Counted from the stretch's first letter, positions 30,442 through 40,334 are shown. The stretch is 64,000 nt of DNA from an uncultured Methylophilaceae bacterium (GCA_903863255.1 CAIPBJ010000114.1:62001-126000), one strand, 5' to 3'. A program made the numbers and translations. The notes: generated by a model from the sequence alone, not told the origin.

Positions 30442-31461
30442 TTATTTCGTATGCCCAAATACCCGAGGTTGCGTGTAAGCGTCGATCAGGGGAACGCCAA
30501 TATTGAAAAGCAACACCGAAAAAGCCACGCCATCCGGATAACCGCCATAGACCCGAATCAAATAAGTCAGGATGCCTATGCCACCCGCGAAGATGAGTTT
30601 CCCCTTGGGCGTAGTCGGTCCGCTGACCGGATCGGTGATAATGAAGAAGGCTGCCAGCATCGAAGCGCCCGTAAACATGTGGAACAAGGGGTTCGCGAAA
30701 TGCTCAGGATTCACCAGGTAGAAGATTTCGGAAAAAATAGCCAGGGAAGCAAGAAAAGCGACCGGCAAATGCCATGTGATCAATTTCTGCTGAAGCAGGT
30801 AAATCCCGCCTAACAGGTAAGCAAAGGTGACAAGTTCAGCCCCATGTCCACCAAACTTTCCATAAATCGACTCGTGAGTGATGTCCTGCAAATCGCGATG
30901 CAATCCAAGCTGCGTCTTTAGGTAATCAAGCGGGGTGGCCTGGGTGATGCCGTCGACCTTGACGCCGTCGGGAAGCAAGCCGCCAAAAATATAATGGAAC
31001 TGGTCTGCAAACCCAAGCTGGGCCTTAGCAAGATCCAATGGTGCAGGCCAATGGGTCATGATCGAAGGAAAGGAGATCAATAAAACCGCATAGCCAACCA
31101 TGGCGGGATTGAACGGGTTATAACCCAGGCCGCCGTAGAGCTGCTTGGCGATCACGATTGCAAAGAACGTTCCGACGACGACGAGCCACCAGGGCGCCAA
31201 AGGCGGCAGCGATAGTGCAAGAAGCCACGCTGTCACCAAGGCGCTTCCATCCATAAGGAAAGGCAAGACAGGACGGTTACGTAATTTAAGCATCAACGCT
31301 TCCGAGGTCAACGCGACGAACGTGGCGATAGACAGAACAACCAGTATGCCGCCGCCAAATACCCAGACGTAAGCAAAGATTGCCGGGATCAGCGCCAAGA
31401 CGACTTTTAGCATAATGACCGAGACACTGGGTGCGTTCGTCAGATAAGGAGATCTTGTCAT
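30442..31461 (-). CDS. rsxD: Rnf/Rsx electron transport subunit D
   Basis: Multi-pass membrane subunit (339 residues, about 9-10 membrane segments) with a covalent flavin. The motif DGITQATPL places the likely flavinylated Thr at T176. PFLMDGSALVTAWLLALSLP and YNPFNPAMVGYA are further family segments. It overlaps rsxC by 4 bp. Confidence 0.95.
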   Translation of the reverse strand: MTRSPYLTNAPSVSVIMLKVVLALIPAIFAYVWVFGGGILVVLSIATFVALTSEALMLKLRNRPVLPFLMDGSALVTAWLLALSLPPLAPWWLVVVGTFFAIVIAKQLYGGLGYNPFNPAMVGYAVLLISFPSIMTHWPAPLDLAKAQLGFADQFHYIFGGLLPDGVKVDGITQATPLDYLKTQLGLHRDLQDITHESIYGKFGGHGAELVTFAYLLGGIYLLQQKLITWHLPVAFLASLAIFSEIFYLVNPEHFANPLFHMFTGASMLAAFFIITDPVSGPTTPKGKLIFAGGIGILTYLIRVYGGYPDGVAFSVLLFNIGVPLIDAYTQPRVFGHTK

Positions 31462-33152
31462 TCTTTTTCCTGGGTTCCTGATTGTGAAAGTTCAGCGTTC
31501 TCGACAAGCCCCAAATCGGCTCGACGCTTGTCAATTTCCTCGATCTCGGATTTCAGCTTATCTGACGGATCATCGGTATTCTTGACCACTGTGGTGGCTT
31601 TTTGAGCCTTTGCACGCTCAATGGCCGCTGCGATCGCTGCTTTCTTTGCAGCCTCGGCATCGCCGTGAGCATCACTTGCTTCCGACTTGGATGCTTCCTG
31701 CTTGGCTCCAGCTGCTTTCTGTGCATGCTTTTGAGCACGCTCCTGCTTTTCACGTTCGATGCGGAGCAACCGGAACTCGTTTCGTTCCCTTGCGAGATCG
31801 GCAGCCTGCTGAGCACGATCCTGGGCGATTATTTCACTCTTGGCATAGCGGTAGTATTGAACAAGCGGAATATTGCTTGGACACACGTAACTGCAGCAAC
31901 CGCATTCGATACAGTCAAACAAGTTGTATTCCCGAGCCTTTTCGAAATTGTCAGACTTGGCAAACCAATAAAGTTCCTGAGGCTGCAGTCTGACCGGGCA
32001 TGCATCAGCACAGCGTGCGCAGCGAATACAAGGCATTGCCTGCGGCGCAGGCGGGAATAAATTCGGGGCACTGGCTATGATACAGTTTGCGGCCTTGGTG
32101 ACCGGCACCGTTTCGGAAGGCAGGCTAAAGCCCATCATTGGGCCGCCCATGATATATTCGTTCGTGTCAGGCAAGGCCCCTCCGGCAGCTTCGACCAGCA
32201 GTCGAACAGGCGTACCAAAAAGCACTTCGAAATTTCCCGGGCTCCTCACGTTCCCTGTGATCGTCACGATCCTGCTTATCGATGGCTCGCCAAATTCAAA
32301 AAATCGATACACCGCCAGCACCGTAGCCACGTTGAAACACTGAACCCCGACTTCTGTAGAGCGTTTGTCCGCAGGCACCTCGATTCCCGAAACCAAACGG
32401 ATCAACTGCCTTGCATCACCACTAGGGTATTGGGTGGGAACCACCTTGACCTTGACATCGCCAGAGGCAGACTCGGAAGCCAAACGCATCGCTTCCGCCG
32501 CTTCAGGCTTGTTATCCTCTATACCAATGATCGTCCTTTCAGCACCCAGAAGGGACTGAACGATCTCGATTCCACGAACGATATCCATAGCCCGTTCACG
32601 CATCAGCATATCGTCACAGGTGATGTAGGGTTCGCACTCGGCTGCATTGATGACCAAGGTATGGACAAGCGTTCTGCCGCCTGTACTTAACTTGACCTGC
32701 GTCGGGAAGGCAGCGCCCCCTAACCCAACGATACCGGATTTCCTTAATGCGGAAAGCAGGTCGCTTTTGTTAGCATCCTTCCAGGATATGGGCTGATGGG
32801 GAACCCACTCTTCTTTGCCATCCGCATCCAGAATCACGCAAACGTCAGGCAGTCCCGAAGGATGAGGAATCATGCTTTCCTCAATGGCGCGAACCACACC
32901 GGAGGTCGGGGCGTGGATGGCAGCCGATATGTTGCCTTCCGGTTCGGCCAACAACTGCCCTTTGAGGACTCGATCCCCTGGCTTCACAAGCACTTTAGGA
33001 AGATTGCCAACATGCTGACGGACAGGAATGACCAATTCCTTAGGCAACGGCAAAGCAACGATCGGCCTTAATGTCGATTCCTGTTTGTGCTCCGGCGGAT
33101 GAACACCCCCTTGGATTTTCACAAGATTCATCAAACTCGTTAATGCATTCAT
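31458..33152 (-). CDS. rsxC: Rnf/Rsx electron transport subunit C
   Basis: Peripheral subunit with NADH/FMN-binding and two [4Fe-4S] clusters. The start [20 protein letters not shown] gives 564 residues and a 4-bp ATGA overlap with rsxB. Cluster motifs are [12 protein letters not shown] and [16 protein letters not shown]; the nucleotide site includes [11 protein letters not shown]-terminal Ala/Lys/Glu-rich, probably coiled tail of about 120 residues follows, of the sort found in gammaproteobacterial RsxC. Confidence 0.95.
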   Translation of the reverse strand: MNALTSLMNLVKIQGGVHPPEHKQESTLRPIVALPLPKELVIPVRQHVGNLPKVLVKPGDRVLKGQLLAEPEGNISAAIHAPTSGVVRAIEESMIPHPSGLPDVCVILDADGKEEWVPHQPISWKDANKSDLLSALRKSGIVGLGGAAFPTQVKLSTGGRTLVHTLVINAAECEPYITCDDMLMRERAMDIVRGIEIVQSLLGAERTIIGIEDNKPEAAEAMRLASESASGDVKVKVVPTQYPSGDARQLIRLVSGIEVPADKRSTEVGVQCFNVATVLAVYRFFEFGEPSISRIVTITGNVRSPGNFEVLFGTPVRLLVEAAGGALPDTNEYIMGGPMMGFSLPSETVPVTKAANCIIASAPNLFPPAPQAMPCIRCARCADACPVRLQPQELYWFAKSDNFEKAREYNLFDCIECGCCSYVCPSNIPLVQYYRYAKSEIIAQDRAQQAADLARERNEFRLLRIEREKQERAQKHAQKAAGAKQEASKSEASDAHGDAEAAKKAAIAAAIERAKAQKATTVVKNTDDPSDKLKSEIEEIDKRRADLGLVENAELSQSGTQEKE

Positions 33153-33724
33153 GCTGCGGCCTGCAAGGTATTGGGTGGGATTGCCTTGATCTCGATAACG
33201 GGATAACGCCATTTCCAGTTATCCGGATTTTCTCCAATCGGGACCATGGTGATGCAGTCGACCGGACAGGGCGCCAGGCAGAGCTCGCAGCCCGTGCATT
33301 CTGAAGAAATGATCGTATGCATGTGTTTGGCGGCGCCTAGAATGGCATCGACCGGACAAGCCTGGATGCATAAGGTGCAGCCGATGCACGTCGCTTCATC
33401 GATCACGGCTACAGACTTTGGTTTGGGAACCCCGTGTTCAGCATTCAAGGGCTTGTACTCGACACCCAGCAGGTCAGCCAGGGCTCTGACACCGGCGTCG
33501 CCCCCGGGCGGGCATTGATTGATATCCGCCTCACCGGCTGCAATCGCCGTGGCATATGGCTTGCAGCCGGGGAATCCGCATTGTCCGCATTGGGTTTGAG
33601 GCAAAATGGCATCGATCCTTGCCACGAGAGGGTCGCCCTCCACCTTGAACTTGAGTGCCGCGTAGCCGAGCATGAGGCCTAGGAGCAAAGCCAGGCCGAT
33701 CATCACATAAATAGCCGTCAACAT
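33149..33724 (-). CDS. rsxB: Rnf/Rsx electron transport subunit B (ferredoxin)
   Basis: Membrane-anchored ferredoxin-like subunit, 191 residues. One N-terminal membrane helix is followed by a CGQCGFPGC cluster motif and two [4Fe-4S] ferredoxin motifs, [14 protein letters not shown] and [14 protein letters not shown]. It overlaps rsxA by 1 bp and rsxC by 4 bp. Confidence 0.95.
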   Translation of the reverse strand: MLTAIYVMIGLALLLGLMLGYAALKFKVEGDPLVARIDAILPQTQCGQCGFPGCKPYATAIAAGEADINQCPPGGDAGVRALADLLGVEYKPLNAEHGVPKPKSVAVIDEATCIGCTLCIQACPVDAILGAAKHMHTIISSECTGCELCLAPCPVDCITMVPIGENPDNWKWRYPVIEIKAIPPNTLQAAA

Positions 33725-34314
33725 TATCTAACCAATCCTGCAAACCCCATAAAAGCCAGGCTCATCAGACCTGCCGTAACCATACCAATCGCAGGCCCCT
33801 TGAAGGGAGCAGGCACATCCGCGGCATCCAACCGCTCCCGCATCGAAGCGAAGAGAACGAGTACAAGTGAAAATCCAACCGCTCCGGCAAAACCAAAAAC
33901 GAGTGATTGAACCAGATTGTGTTTTAACTGTACGTTAAGCAACGGAATTCCCAACACCGCACAATTCGTCGTGATCAACGGCAAATAGATGCCAAGGACC
34001 TGATAAAGCACGGGTGAGTTCTTCTCCATCCACATTTCGGTCAACTGCACCACTCCGGCAATCACCACGATGAACGAAAGCGTTCTGAGATAAAAAAGGT
34101 CGGGGCCCAGGAGATATTGACTGATAAGATAACTGGTGCCCGATCCTACCGTTAGGACGAAAGCCGTCGCAAGCGCCATGGCAAAGGAGGCCTCAAGCTT
34201 CTTGGATACACCCATGAACGGACATAAACCCAGTATTTTAACCAAAACGATGTTATTAACCAGAGCTGCGCCGACGAACAACAGAATGTAGTTTTGTTCC
34301 ATAAAATAACTCAC
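33724..34314 (-). CDS. rsxA: Rnf/Rsx electron transport subunit A
   Basis: First gene of the rsxABCDGE operon. It encodes a 196-residue membrane protein with six hydrophobic segments and the typical [17 protein letters not shown] start region and ITTNCAVLG loop, which by family knowledge carries half of an intramembrane Fe-S site with RsxE. A palindrome and a TATAAT box lie just upstream. Confidence 0.95.
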   Translation of the reverse strand: MSYFMEQNYILLFVGAALVNNIVLVKILGLCPFMGVSKKLEASFAMALATAFVLTVGSGTSYLISQYLLGPDLFYLRTLSFIVVIAGVVQLTEMWMEKNSPVLYQVLGIYLPLITTNCAVLGIPLLNVQLKHNLVQSLVFGFAGAVGFSLVLVLFASMRERLDAADVPAPFKGPAIGMVTAGLMSLAFMGFAGLVR

Positions 34315-34328
34315 TTGAATAGACTTGG

Positions 34329-34357
34329 ATTATAACGTTTTTAACGTTACAGCGTAA
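34329..34357 (-). promoter_or_regulatory. Probable rsxA promoter with inverted repeat in the spacer
   Basis: On the minus strand a perfect TATAAT (34334-34329) lies 14 bp before the rsxA ATG. The 17-bp element TAACGTT-3 nt-AACGTTA (34333-34349) overlaps the -10 by two bases and fills the spacer. The -35 candidate, TTACGC at 34357-34352, is poor, as is common for activator-dependent or spacer-bound promoters. Confidence 0.5.
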
Positions 34358-34543
34358 GAGTAGGAAGTTTGGAAACCCACAATAGTTCCAATTTCAACCC
34401 AAATAATCGAATTTTTTCACTCTTAAACCCTATAACCCCATCAGGAAATCACACTCAAACCGCCAGTTAGCTAAAATGCATACGCGACTGCGCCAGTTTC
34501 GGTTAAAATAATAAGCTTTCATTTAAATACTTTAAGGTAAATC

Positions 34544-35434
34544 ATGCTGCAAGGCAGTCTTGTTGCCATCGTAACCCCCATGCACGAAAATGGTGACCTT
34601 GATATCAAAGCGCTTCGGTCCCTTATCGACTTCCACATTGAGGAAGGGACTGACGGTATCGTGATTGTCGGCACGACAGGGGAATCCCCGACCGTCGATG
34701 TTGATGAGCATTGCTTGCTGATCCAAACCACCGTGGACCACGTTGCCGGACGCATACCCGTCATCGCGGGAACGGGTGCCAACGCGACATCCGAAGCGGT
34801 TCAACTGACACAAAAAGCAAAAGAATTAGGAGCAGACGCTTGCCTGCTGGTGGCACCCTACTACAACAAACCGACCCAGGAAGGACTTTACCAGCATTTC
34901 CGAACCGTCGCAGAGCGTGTCGCGATCCCGCAGATCCTATACAACGTACCCGGCCGCACGGGATGTGATATTGCCAACGATACCGTGCTGAGACTGGCAA
35001 GCATCCCTAATATCATCGGCATCAAGGATGCTACAGGGCAGATTGAACGGGGAACGGAACTGCTCTTGAAAGCCCCGGCGGAATTCAGTGTATTAAGTGG
35101 TGACGATGCATCAGCCATGGCATTGATGCTACTTGGTGCAAAGGGGATCATCTCCGTTACAGCCAACGTTGCACCCAGAATGATGCATGAGATGTGTGTG
35201 GCGGCCAGCTCGGGAAATGTAAAAGCAGCTTGTGAAATCAATGCGAAACTGTTCGGATTGCATCAAAAGCTCTTTGTAGAGGCGAACCCGATCCCCGTCA
35301 AATGGGTTTTAGCCGAAATGGGGCTGATCAAGAGCGGGATAAGGCTTCCCCTTGTTACATTGTCGCAACAACATCATGATACATTGCGTCAGGCAATGAA
35401 CACGGCCAACATTCAATCCAGATTATCTAATTAA
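34544..35434 (+). CDS. dapA: 4-hydroxy-tetrahydrodipicolinate synthase
   Basis: Condenses pyruvate with aspartate semialdehyde in lysine and diaminopimelate synthesis. The 296-residue TIM barrel has Schiff-base K161 (IIGIKDATG), Y133 (YNVPGRTG) and the GTTGESPT loop at 43-50. A 229-bp gap separates it from the divergent rsxA. It is followed by bamC with a 10-bp gap, the common dapA-bamC order. Confidence 0.97.
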   Translation: MLQGSLVAIVTPMHENGDLDIKALRSLIDFHIEEGTDGIVIVGTTGESPTVDVDEHCLLIQTTVDHVAGRIPVIAGTGANATSEAVQLTQKAKELGADACLLVAPYYNKPTQEGLYQHFRTVAERVAIPQILYNVPGRTGCDIANDTVLRLASIPNIIGIKDATGQIERGTELLLKAPAEFSVLSGDDASAMALMLLGAKGIISVTANVAPRMMHEMCVAASSGNVKAACEINAKLFGLHQKLFVEANPIPVKWVLAEMGLIKSGIRLPLVTLSQQHHDTLRQAMNTANIQSRLSN

Positions 35435-35444
35435 GAGAACCTAA

Positions 35445-36731
35445 ATGAATCAAATTAGACTTAAAACCATACTTCTTTTCACTGGCATCACGTTTTTAAT
35501 CAGTGGCTGCAATTCGATCCCATTCATAGACAACACACCTGACTACAAAGGTGCAGGTCGCTCGCGCCCTCTTGAAGTGCCTCCCGACCTGACGTCCATC
35601 TCATCGAACGACACCTATACCGTTCCCGGGTCCACGACCTACTCCTCGTACAGCCAGGGTCAAGACGATCAGGTGCTGCAGAAGGAAAAGGTATTGCCCA
35701 ATCCTGATAACGTTCACCTTGAACGGGCTGGCTCTCAGAGATGGCTGGTTGTTCAGGCGCCTCCTGAAAAAATCTGGCCTGTCATTCGGGAATTCTGGTC
35801 TGAACTTGGATTTGCCGTTCGAGTTGAGAATTCAGAAACAGGCGTGATGGAGACCGAATGGGTAGACCCAAGCAGCCTGACGAAAGATGATAAAGGCAAC
35901 TATCTGGACAAGTTCCAGGGATGGTTGGATAAACTCAATACCTTAGAGAATCGTCAAAAATTCAGGACACGTATCGACCAGGGCGTCGAAAAAGGGACGA
36001 CTGAGATCTACATGAGTCATCGGTCCATATCGGAAAATGGAAGCGACGATTACATGGACAAAGTCGTTACCAGTGCCGGTGTTGTAGAGAATGGGTACAA
36101 ATTCAACAAGAATGCCTCGCGCACAAAACAGGATGAGGATCGTTCGAATTCCGAGGATATCGATGCTGAACTGCTGCGCAGGCTGATGGTTCGACTGGGT
36201 GTTGAAGAGCAAAAATCCAGGAGCATCATTGCGAGCGGTAGCACCGAGCTGCGCGCCAATCTTGCCAAGAATCCAGACGGCAGTCCCAATCTCTCCGTAT
36301 TTGACGATTTTGACCGCGCCTGGCGTCGCGTAGGCCTCGCACTCGACCGTATCGGGTTCGTGGTTGAAGATAAGAACCGCTCTTCTGGTTTGTATTATGT
36401 TCAATATACCGATGTGGACACTGACGACGGCCCGGCAAAGAAGAAAGGGATTTTTGATCACCTTAAATTCTGGGGAGACGACACAGATGAGAAAAAGGCT
36501 GAGCCTAAACCCGAACCAAAAGAGGAAGATACCGGGATCATCGATAAATTACAGTTCTGGAAGACTCCTCCAAAGAAATTGCCTGAGGACAACTCGAAGC
36601 AGTATCGTGTAAAAGTTCAACAGAGCGGCGACAAGGTAACCCGGATCAGTGTCGTCGACAAACAGGATAACGTCGACAAATCCACGACGGCGACCCGGAT
36701 CATCAACCTTCTTTACGAACAACTTCGCTGA
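35445..36731 (+). CDS. bamC: Outer membrane assembly lipoprotein BamC
   Basis: Lipoprotein of the BAM complex that inserts beta-barrel proteins. The 428-residue precursor has a lipobox LISGC (C22), an unstructured segment with DYKGAGRSRPLEVPPDLT typical of BamC, and two helix-grip domains, of which the first starts near QRWLVVQAPPEKIWPVI and the second near SVFDDFDRAWRRVGLALDRI. It ends in an acidic/Lys linker and a last beta region. Confidence 0.93.
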   Translation: MNQIRLKTILLFTGITFLISGCNSIPFIDNTPDYKGAGRSRPLEVPPDLTSISSNDTYTVPGSTTYSSYSQGQDDQVLQKEKVLPNPDNVHLERAGSQRWLVVQAPPEKIWPVIREFWSELGFAVRVENSETGVMETEWVDPSSLTKDDKGNYLDKFQGWLDKLNTLENRQKFRTRIDQGVEKGTTEIYMSHRSISENGSDDYMDKVVTSAGVVENGYKFNKNASRTKQDEDRSNSEDIDAELLRRLMVRLGVEEQKSRSIIASGSTELRANLAKNPDGSPNLSVFDDFDRAWRRVGLALDRIGFVVEDKNRSSGLYYVQYTDVDTDDGPAKKKGIFDHLKFWGDDTDEKKAEPKPEPKEEDTGIIDKLQFWKTPPKKLPEDNSKQYRVKVQQSGDKVTRISVVDKQDNVDKSTTATRIINLLYEQLR

Positions 36732-36773
36732 TGCGTTCTCGTGCATGGAAATGTCAGACGTAATGAGCTTTCC

Positions 36774-37547
36774 ATGCGTTTCGCCTCGCTAGGGAGCGGC
36801 AGCGAAGGAAATGGTCTGGTAGTCGAGAAAAACGCTACCAGACTCCTGATGGACTGTGGTTTCGGTTTAAAAGACAGCATCGAACGACTGGGAAAGCAGG
36901 GCCTCACGCCGGAAGATCTAACGGGGATACTTGTCACGCACGAGCATGATGATCATTCGGGCAGCGCATTCAAGTTGGCTAACAAGTTCAGGTTGCCCGT
37001 ATGGTTGACTTACGGCACTCTGAAAATGATAGAACGCAGTTTGCCCGGATCCCACAACGTAAAAATCAATTTGATCGACAGCCACCAGCCATTCATTATC
37101 GGTGACATAGAGGTGCATCCTTTTCCAGTTCCACACGATGCACGCGAACCTGTTCAGTTTACATTCTCAGACGGGGTAAGGAAGTTGGGGGTGCTGACGG
37201 ACACGGGCACGAGTACGCCCCATATTGAAACGATGTTGAATTGCTGTGACGCCTTGGTCCTCGAATGCAATCATGACCTCGATATGCTAATGAACGGGCC
37301 ATATGCCTGGCATCTAAAAAAGAGAGTAAGCGGTCGATTCGGGCATCTTGACAACGCCACGTCCGCTTCGTTACTCAAAGCCCTTGATCTAAGCAAACTT
37401 CAACACATCATCGGCGCGCATTTAAGCGCCAAGAACAACAAACCGGAACTTGTCACGCGTCTATTGTCGGAAGTGCTAGGTTGTGAGGAGGAGTGGGTTG
37501 CCATTGCCGACCAGGCAACTGGTTTTGGCTGGCGAACGATTATCTGA
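36774..37547 (+). CDS. MBL-fold metallohydrolase
   Basis: The start at MRFASLGSGSEGNGLVV (257 residues) was chosen because this is where the family begins; an earlier ATG at 36741 would add 11 residues of no family resemblance. The metal motif THEHDDHSGS is at about 60-69, with later His/Asp ligands in VPHDAREP, LTDTGTS and GAHLSAKNN. It resembles the YycJ/PhnP-type group, probably a nuclease or phosphodiesterase, but the substrate is not evident. A shared terminator follows. Confidence 0.85.
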   Translation: MRFASLGSGSEGNGLVVEKNATRLLMDCGFGLKDSIERLGKQGLTPEDLTGILVTHEHDDHSGSAFKLANKFRLPVWLTYGTLKMIERSLPGSHNVKINLIDSHQPFIIGDIEVHPFPVPHDAREPVQFTFSDGVRKLGVLTDTGTSTPHIETMLNCCDALVLECNHDLDMLMNGPYAWHLKKRVSGRFGHLDNATSASLLKALDLSKLQHIIGAHLSAKNNKPELVTRLLSEVLGCEEEWVAIADQATGFGWRTII

Positions 37548-37568
37548 CACTGATTTGACGACCCAAAC

Positions 37569-37595
37569 AAAAAGGCCAGCAAGCTGGCCTTTTGC
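37569..37595. terminator. Bidirectional rho-independent terminator
   Basis: The stem AAAAGGCCAGC with its complement around a 2-nt centre (37570-37593) has A-rich upstream and T-rich downstream flanks, so it can end both the MBL gene (plus) and the Ala/Pro lipoprotein gene (minus). Confidence 0.85.
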
Positions 37596-37621
37596 ATTTA
37601 GCAAAGTAATACTAAATTATA

Positions 37622-37870
37622 TTACTTCTTGTCAGCTGGAGCAGCAGCATCAGCAGCAGGTGCAGCGGCTGGAGCAGCAGCGTCAGCAGCAGGAGCGGCA
37701 GCAGGAGCAGCAGCATCAGCAGCAGGTGCGGCAGCAGGAGCAGCAGCGTCAGCAGCAGGAGCGGCAGCAGCAGGAGCTTCAGCAGCAGGAGCAGGAGCAG
37801 CTTCTTCCTTTTGACCACAAGCGGTCAGAGCAAGAGCGAGCAAAGCAGCAAGCAGAGCGGAACGTGTCAT
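37622..37870 (-). CDS. Small Ala/Pro-repeat lipoprotein
   Basis: The 82-residue precursor has a lipobox (LALTACG, C18), then GQKEEAAP and four 11-residue repeats of the form APAADAAAPAA, ending in DKK. It is likely an outer-membrane or inner-membrane lipoprotein with an extended flexible stalk. Because of the GC-rich repeat the opposite strand is also open as an Ala/Gly-rich frame, which I reject. Similar short Ala-rich lipoproteins occur in related bacteria without known function. Confidence 0.75.
   Translation of the reverse strand: MTRSALLAALLALALTACGQKEEAAPAPAAEAPAAAAPAADAAAPAAAPAADAAAPAAAPAADAAAPAAAPAADAAAPADKK
37638..37769 (-). repeat. Four 33-bp tandem repeats inside the lipoprotein gene
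   Basis: Units begin at 37638, 37671, 37704 and 37737. Units 1 and 3 share one set of silent variants and units 2 and 4 another, so the array reads as a 66-bp unit duplicated once. The frame is kept, coding 11 residues per unit. Confidence 0.85.
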
Positions 37871-38107
37871 TTTTGTATCCCTTAACGATATTAACTAAAA
37901 ATTTAACTATTTACGGCAGTTTTAAATCAAGTTATCAATTAAAAATTAGCCGAGTGGAAAAATTTTACCAGTTCTCAAAAAAAAAACCACCCTTTTTTAA
38001 ACTTATATAGTATTTACTTGATGAATGTATCATTTTAAACGACTTTTTTTCATCTTTTTGCCCAAATTTTCGTGCACTTCGACTCATTCAAACCAATCGC
38101 TAACCCT

Positions 38108-38599
38108 TCAAAGACCGAGCCTGCTCCTGGTAACCTGATTAGGTGAAGTCAGTATAATCTCCTCAAATCGCTTAATCAGCAGATTCACAGTCAGTTGATC
38201 GTCTTGACTGAATTTAAAACGGGCTTGGTCAATGTGAAATCGCTTAAGATAGATTTTTCTGTCGACGATAATAAAATTCTCCTTGATAGACCTTGCTTCC
38301 GATCCGGCTTCATAAACTGTCAGGGCATGACCGTATATTTCTATCAAATCACATAACCTTGGGCATTTCTGGTTAAAAAAGGCAGCATCCTGCAACACCA
38401 TCGTCAGCTTATTCATGCGTTCATTTGCCAGGAAATCCCGAACCAGATTAAATCGCTCCAGTGAGGCGTATCCCCCGGTTGATAAATTCTGATCGAAAAT
38501 CAGAATTTCCCTTTGTGCCTTGCCTAAAACAAGACTCAAGGCTTGTTCATATAACTTCTCACCCGTGAGGATCTCATTTTCATTAAGAATGCTTTCCAT
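38108..38599 (-). CDS. Conserved hypothetical protein downstream of roxA
   Basis: The 163-residue protein has no signal or membrane segment. Segments such as REILIFDQNLSTGGYASLE and ENFIIVDRKIYLKRFHIDQA recall phospholipase-D-like folds, but no HKD motif is present. I recall this family beside cupin ribosomal-oxygenase genes in Betaproteobacteria; it follows roxA by 10 bp here. The function is unknown. The 237 bp downstream to the lipoprotein gene is AT-rich with a 10-A run near 37978 and no gene. Confidence 0.7.
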   Translation of the reverse strand: MESILNENEILTGEKLYEQALSLVLGKAQREILIFDQNLSTGGYASLERFNLVRDFLANERMNKLTMVLQDAAFFNQKCPRLCDLIEIYGHALTVYEAGSEARSIKENFIIVDRKIYLKRFHIDQARFKFSQDDQLTVNLLIKRFEEIILTSPNQVTRSRLGL

Positions 38600-38609
38600 G
38601 CTATCTCGC

Positions 38610-39779
38610 TTAATCCGGAAATTTCAAATAACCAGCGGCATACCACTCATGCAACTGTCCGAGCAACCCCTGATCCAACTCCTCCTGGACATCGAACCAT
38701 TCCGGGCCCAGTGATCGCCAGTCCGCCAGTGTCCTCAACGTTTTTCTCCAGCGCTTATCGACTTCAAGAAGTTCGCCGTTCATAAAGAATGCATCCCCTC
38801 TAAAAAGAAAGATCGTTTGCGAACTTAACTCGACCCCTTCTTTTCTTAATTTTGCCTGAAAACGTCCCGGATTGATCGATCGAGGCCTTGAAAAAACCAC
38901 ATGCGGCTTGGGTTCCGAGAGGTAACATCCAAGGAAACATGAAACGTCCTTGCTTGACCATTCCAGTTTATTGATGATTCCAGTGACCTTAGACACCATA
39001 TCTGAAGAGATTTGAGCAGGATGCTTCTGGAACTTCAGGTCAGGGTCTTTATATCGCCCTTCCAATTGACAAGCCTCCTGAACATAGGACAAGAACTCGA
39101 CTGCCAACTCCTGTTCGCTTGGCGCTCTAAAGCCTATTGAATAGGTCATGCAATCCCCAACGGCAATTCCCCAATGCGCGACGTGAGGAGGAAGGTAGAG
39201 CATATCTCCTGCTTCCAGAATCCATTCCTGCTCCGATTCGAAATTCTTGAGTATTCTCAAAGGGGCCTCTTCCACAAGCGTCAGATCACAATTCTCGCCT
39301 ATTTTCCAGGATCGCTTCCCAACCCCCTGCAACAGAAAGACATCGTAAGAGTCAAAATGGGGTCCTACGCCCCCTCCATGAGGCGCATAACTCACCATTA
39401 AGTCGTCAAGTCGTGCGTGAGGAATAAAATTGAATCTGCCGATAAGGCTCTGGGCTTCATTTAAATGGAAGTTGACCTCCTGAACAAGCAGTGTCCAGTC
39501 AGTCTGAGGCAATTTGGAAAATCGCCTCTCATCAAAAGGACCATGCTCTAACTCCCACCCATTGTTCGTCTTAATTACCAATCGAGACTGGACCTCTTCT
39601 TCACAGGCAAGACCAGCCAGCTCTTCAGGACTGAGCAGGCCTGTAAATTCCGGAATGGCATTTCTTATCAGGAGCGGTTTTTTATGCCAATACTCGGATA
39701 AGAATTCCTTAGGGGTCAAACCACCCAGCAACTGAAGCGGTATCGTGCCTGATTTTGCGAATTTTGATATTTTTTTCAT
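38610..39779 (-). CDS. roxA: JmjC-type ribosomal oxygenase, RoxA/YcfD-like
   Basis: Fe(II)/2-oxoglutarate oxygenase; the E. coli homologue hydroxylates an arginine of ribosomal protein L16. The 389-residue protein has the metal triad H141/D143 (GPHFDSYDVFLLQG) and H202 (PPHVAHWGIAVGD), the LLGGLTPKEFLSEYWHKKPL start and a C-terminal winged-helix region. It is divergent from bcp. Confidence 0.9.
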   Translation of the reverse strand: MKKISKFAKSGTIPLQLLGGLTPKEFLSEYWHKKPLLIRNAIPEFTGLLSPEELAGLACEEEVQSRLVIKTNNGWELEHGPFDERRFSKLPQTDWTLLVQEVNFHLNEAQSLIGRFNFIPHARLDDLMVSYAPHGGGVGPHFDSYDVFLLQGVGKRSWKIGENCDLTLVEEAPLRILKNFESEQEWILEAGDMLYLPPHVAHWGIAVGDCMTYSIGFRAPSEQELAVEFLSYVQEACQLEGRYKDPDLKFQKHPAQISSDMVSKVTGIINKLEWSSKDVSCFLGCYLSEPKPHVVFSRPRSINPGRFQAKLRKEGVELSSQTIFLFRGDAFFMNGELLEVDKRWRKTLRTLADWRSLGPEWFDVQEELDQGLLGQLHEWYAAGYLKFPD

Positions 39780-39856
39780 GTTTAGATGATAACCGATTGG
39801 AGAATTAACAATTAAATAAGGTAGAATTTACAAATCTAATGACGGCATCTTAATTT

Positions 39857-40318
39857 ATGTTGCAGATTGGCTCACCAGCTCCCGATTTTTCACTTCCTGA
39901 TGCAGACATGCAAGATTTTAAGCTTTCGTCATTAAAGGGGAAAAACGTTGTGCTTTATTTTTACCCCAAGGACGACACCCCAGGCTGTACTGTAGAAGCC
40001 ATTGAGTTTAGCGACCATGATGAGGAATTTGCCAATTTTAACACCGTAATTATTGGTGTAAGTAAAGATGATTGTATCAGTCATGCGGCTTTTCGAGACA
40101 AGCACGGTTTGACTGTCACTTTACTATCGGACGAAGAAGGCAAGGTTTGCGAAACGTACAAGGTTTGGCAATTAAAGGAAAAGGACGGTGTTCAGAAAAT
40201 GGGCATTGTAAGGTCAACGTTCATTATCGATGCAAACCAGATACTCCGACACGTTCAATACGGCGTGACGGCAAAAGGCCACGCTGCTCAAATCTACAGT
40301 ATTATTAAAACACTTTAA
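39857..40318 (+). CDS. bcp: Thiol peroxidase Bcp (peroxiredoxin Q)
   Basis: Reduces hydroperoxides in the cytoplasm. The 153-residue thioredoxin-fold protein has peroxidatic C44 in DDTPGCTVEAIEF. The resolving cysteine found five residues on in E. coli Bcp is replaced (E-A-I-E-F), though other cysteines (DDCISH, KVCETY) exist, so it may act as a 1-Cys or atypical 2-Cys enzyme. It is followed by slyD after 16 bp. Confidence 0.93.
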   Translation: MLQIGSPAPDFSLPDADMQDFKLSSLKGKNVVLYFYPKDDTPGCTVEAIEFSDHDEEFANFNTVIIGVSKDDCISHAAFRDKHGLTVTLLSDEEGKVCETYKVWQLKEKDGVQKMGIVRSTFIIDANQILRHVQYGVTAKGHAAQIYSIIKTL

Positions 40319-40334
40319 GAACTAGGAATTAATT

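Noticed and set aside
37638-37769. The repeat array as a CRISPR
   Set aside because: Units are contiguous without spacers and code in frame for a lipoprotein stalk.
37629-37814. Plus-strand Ala/Gly-rich frame across the lipoprotein repeat
   Set aside because: It is a by-product of the GC-rich 33-bp repeats; the minus strand has the lipobox, signal peptide and sensible tail.
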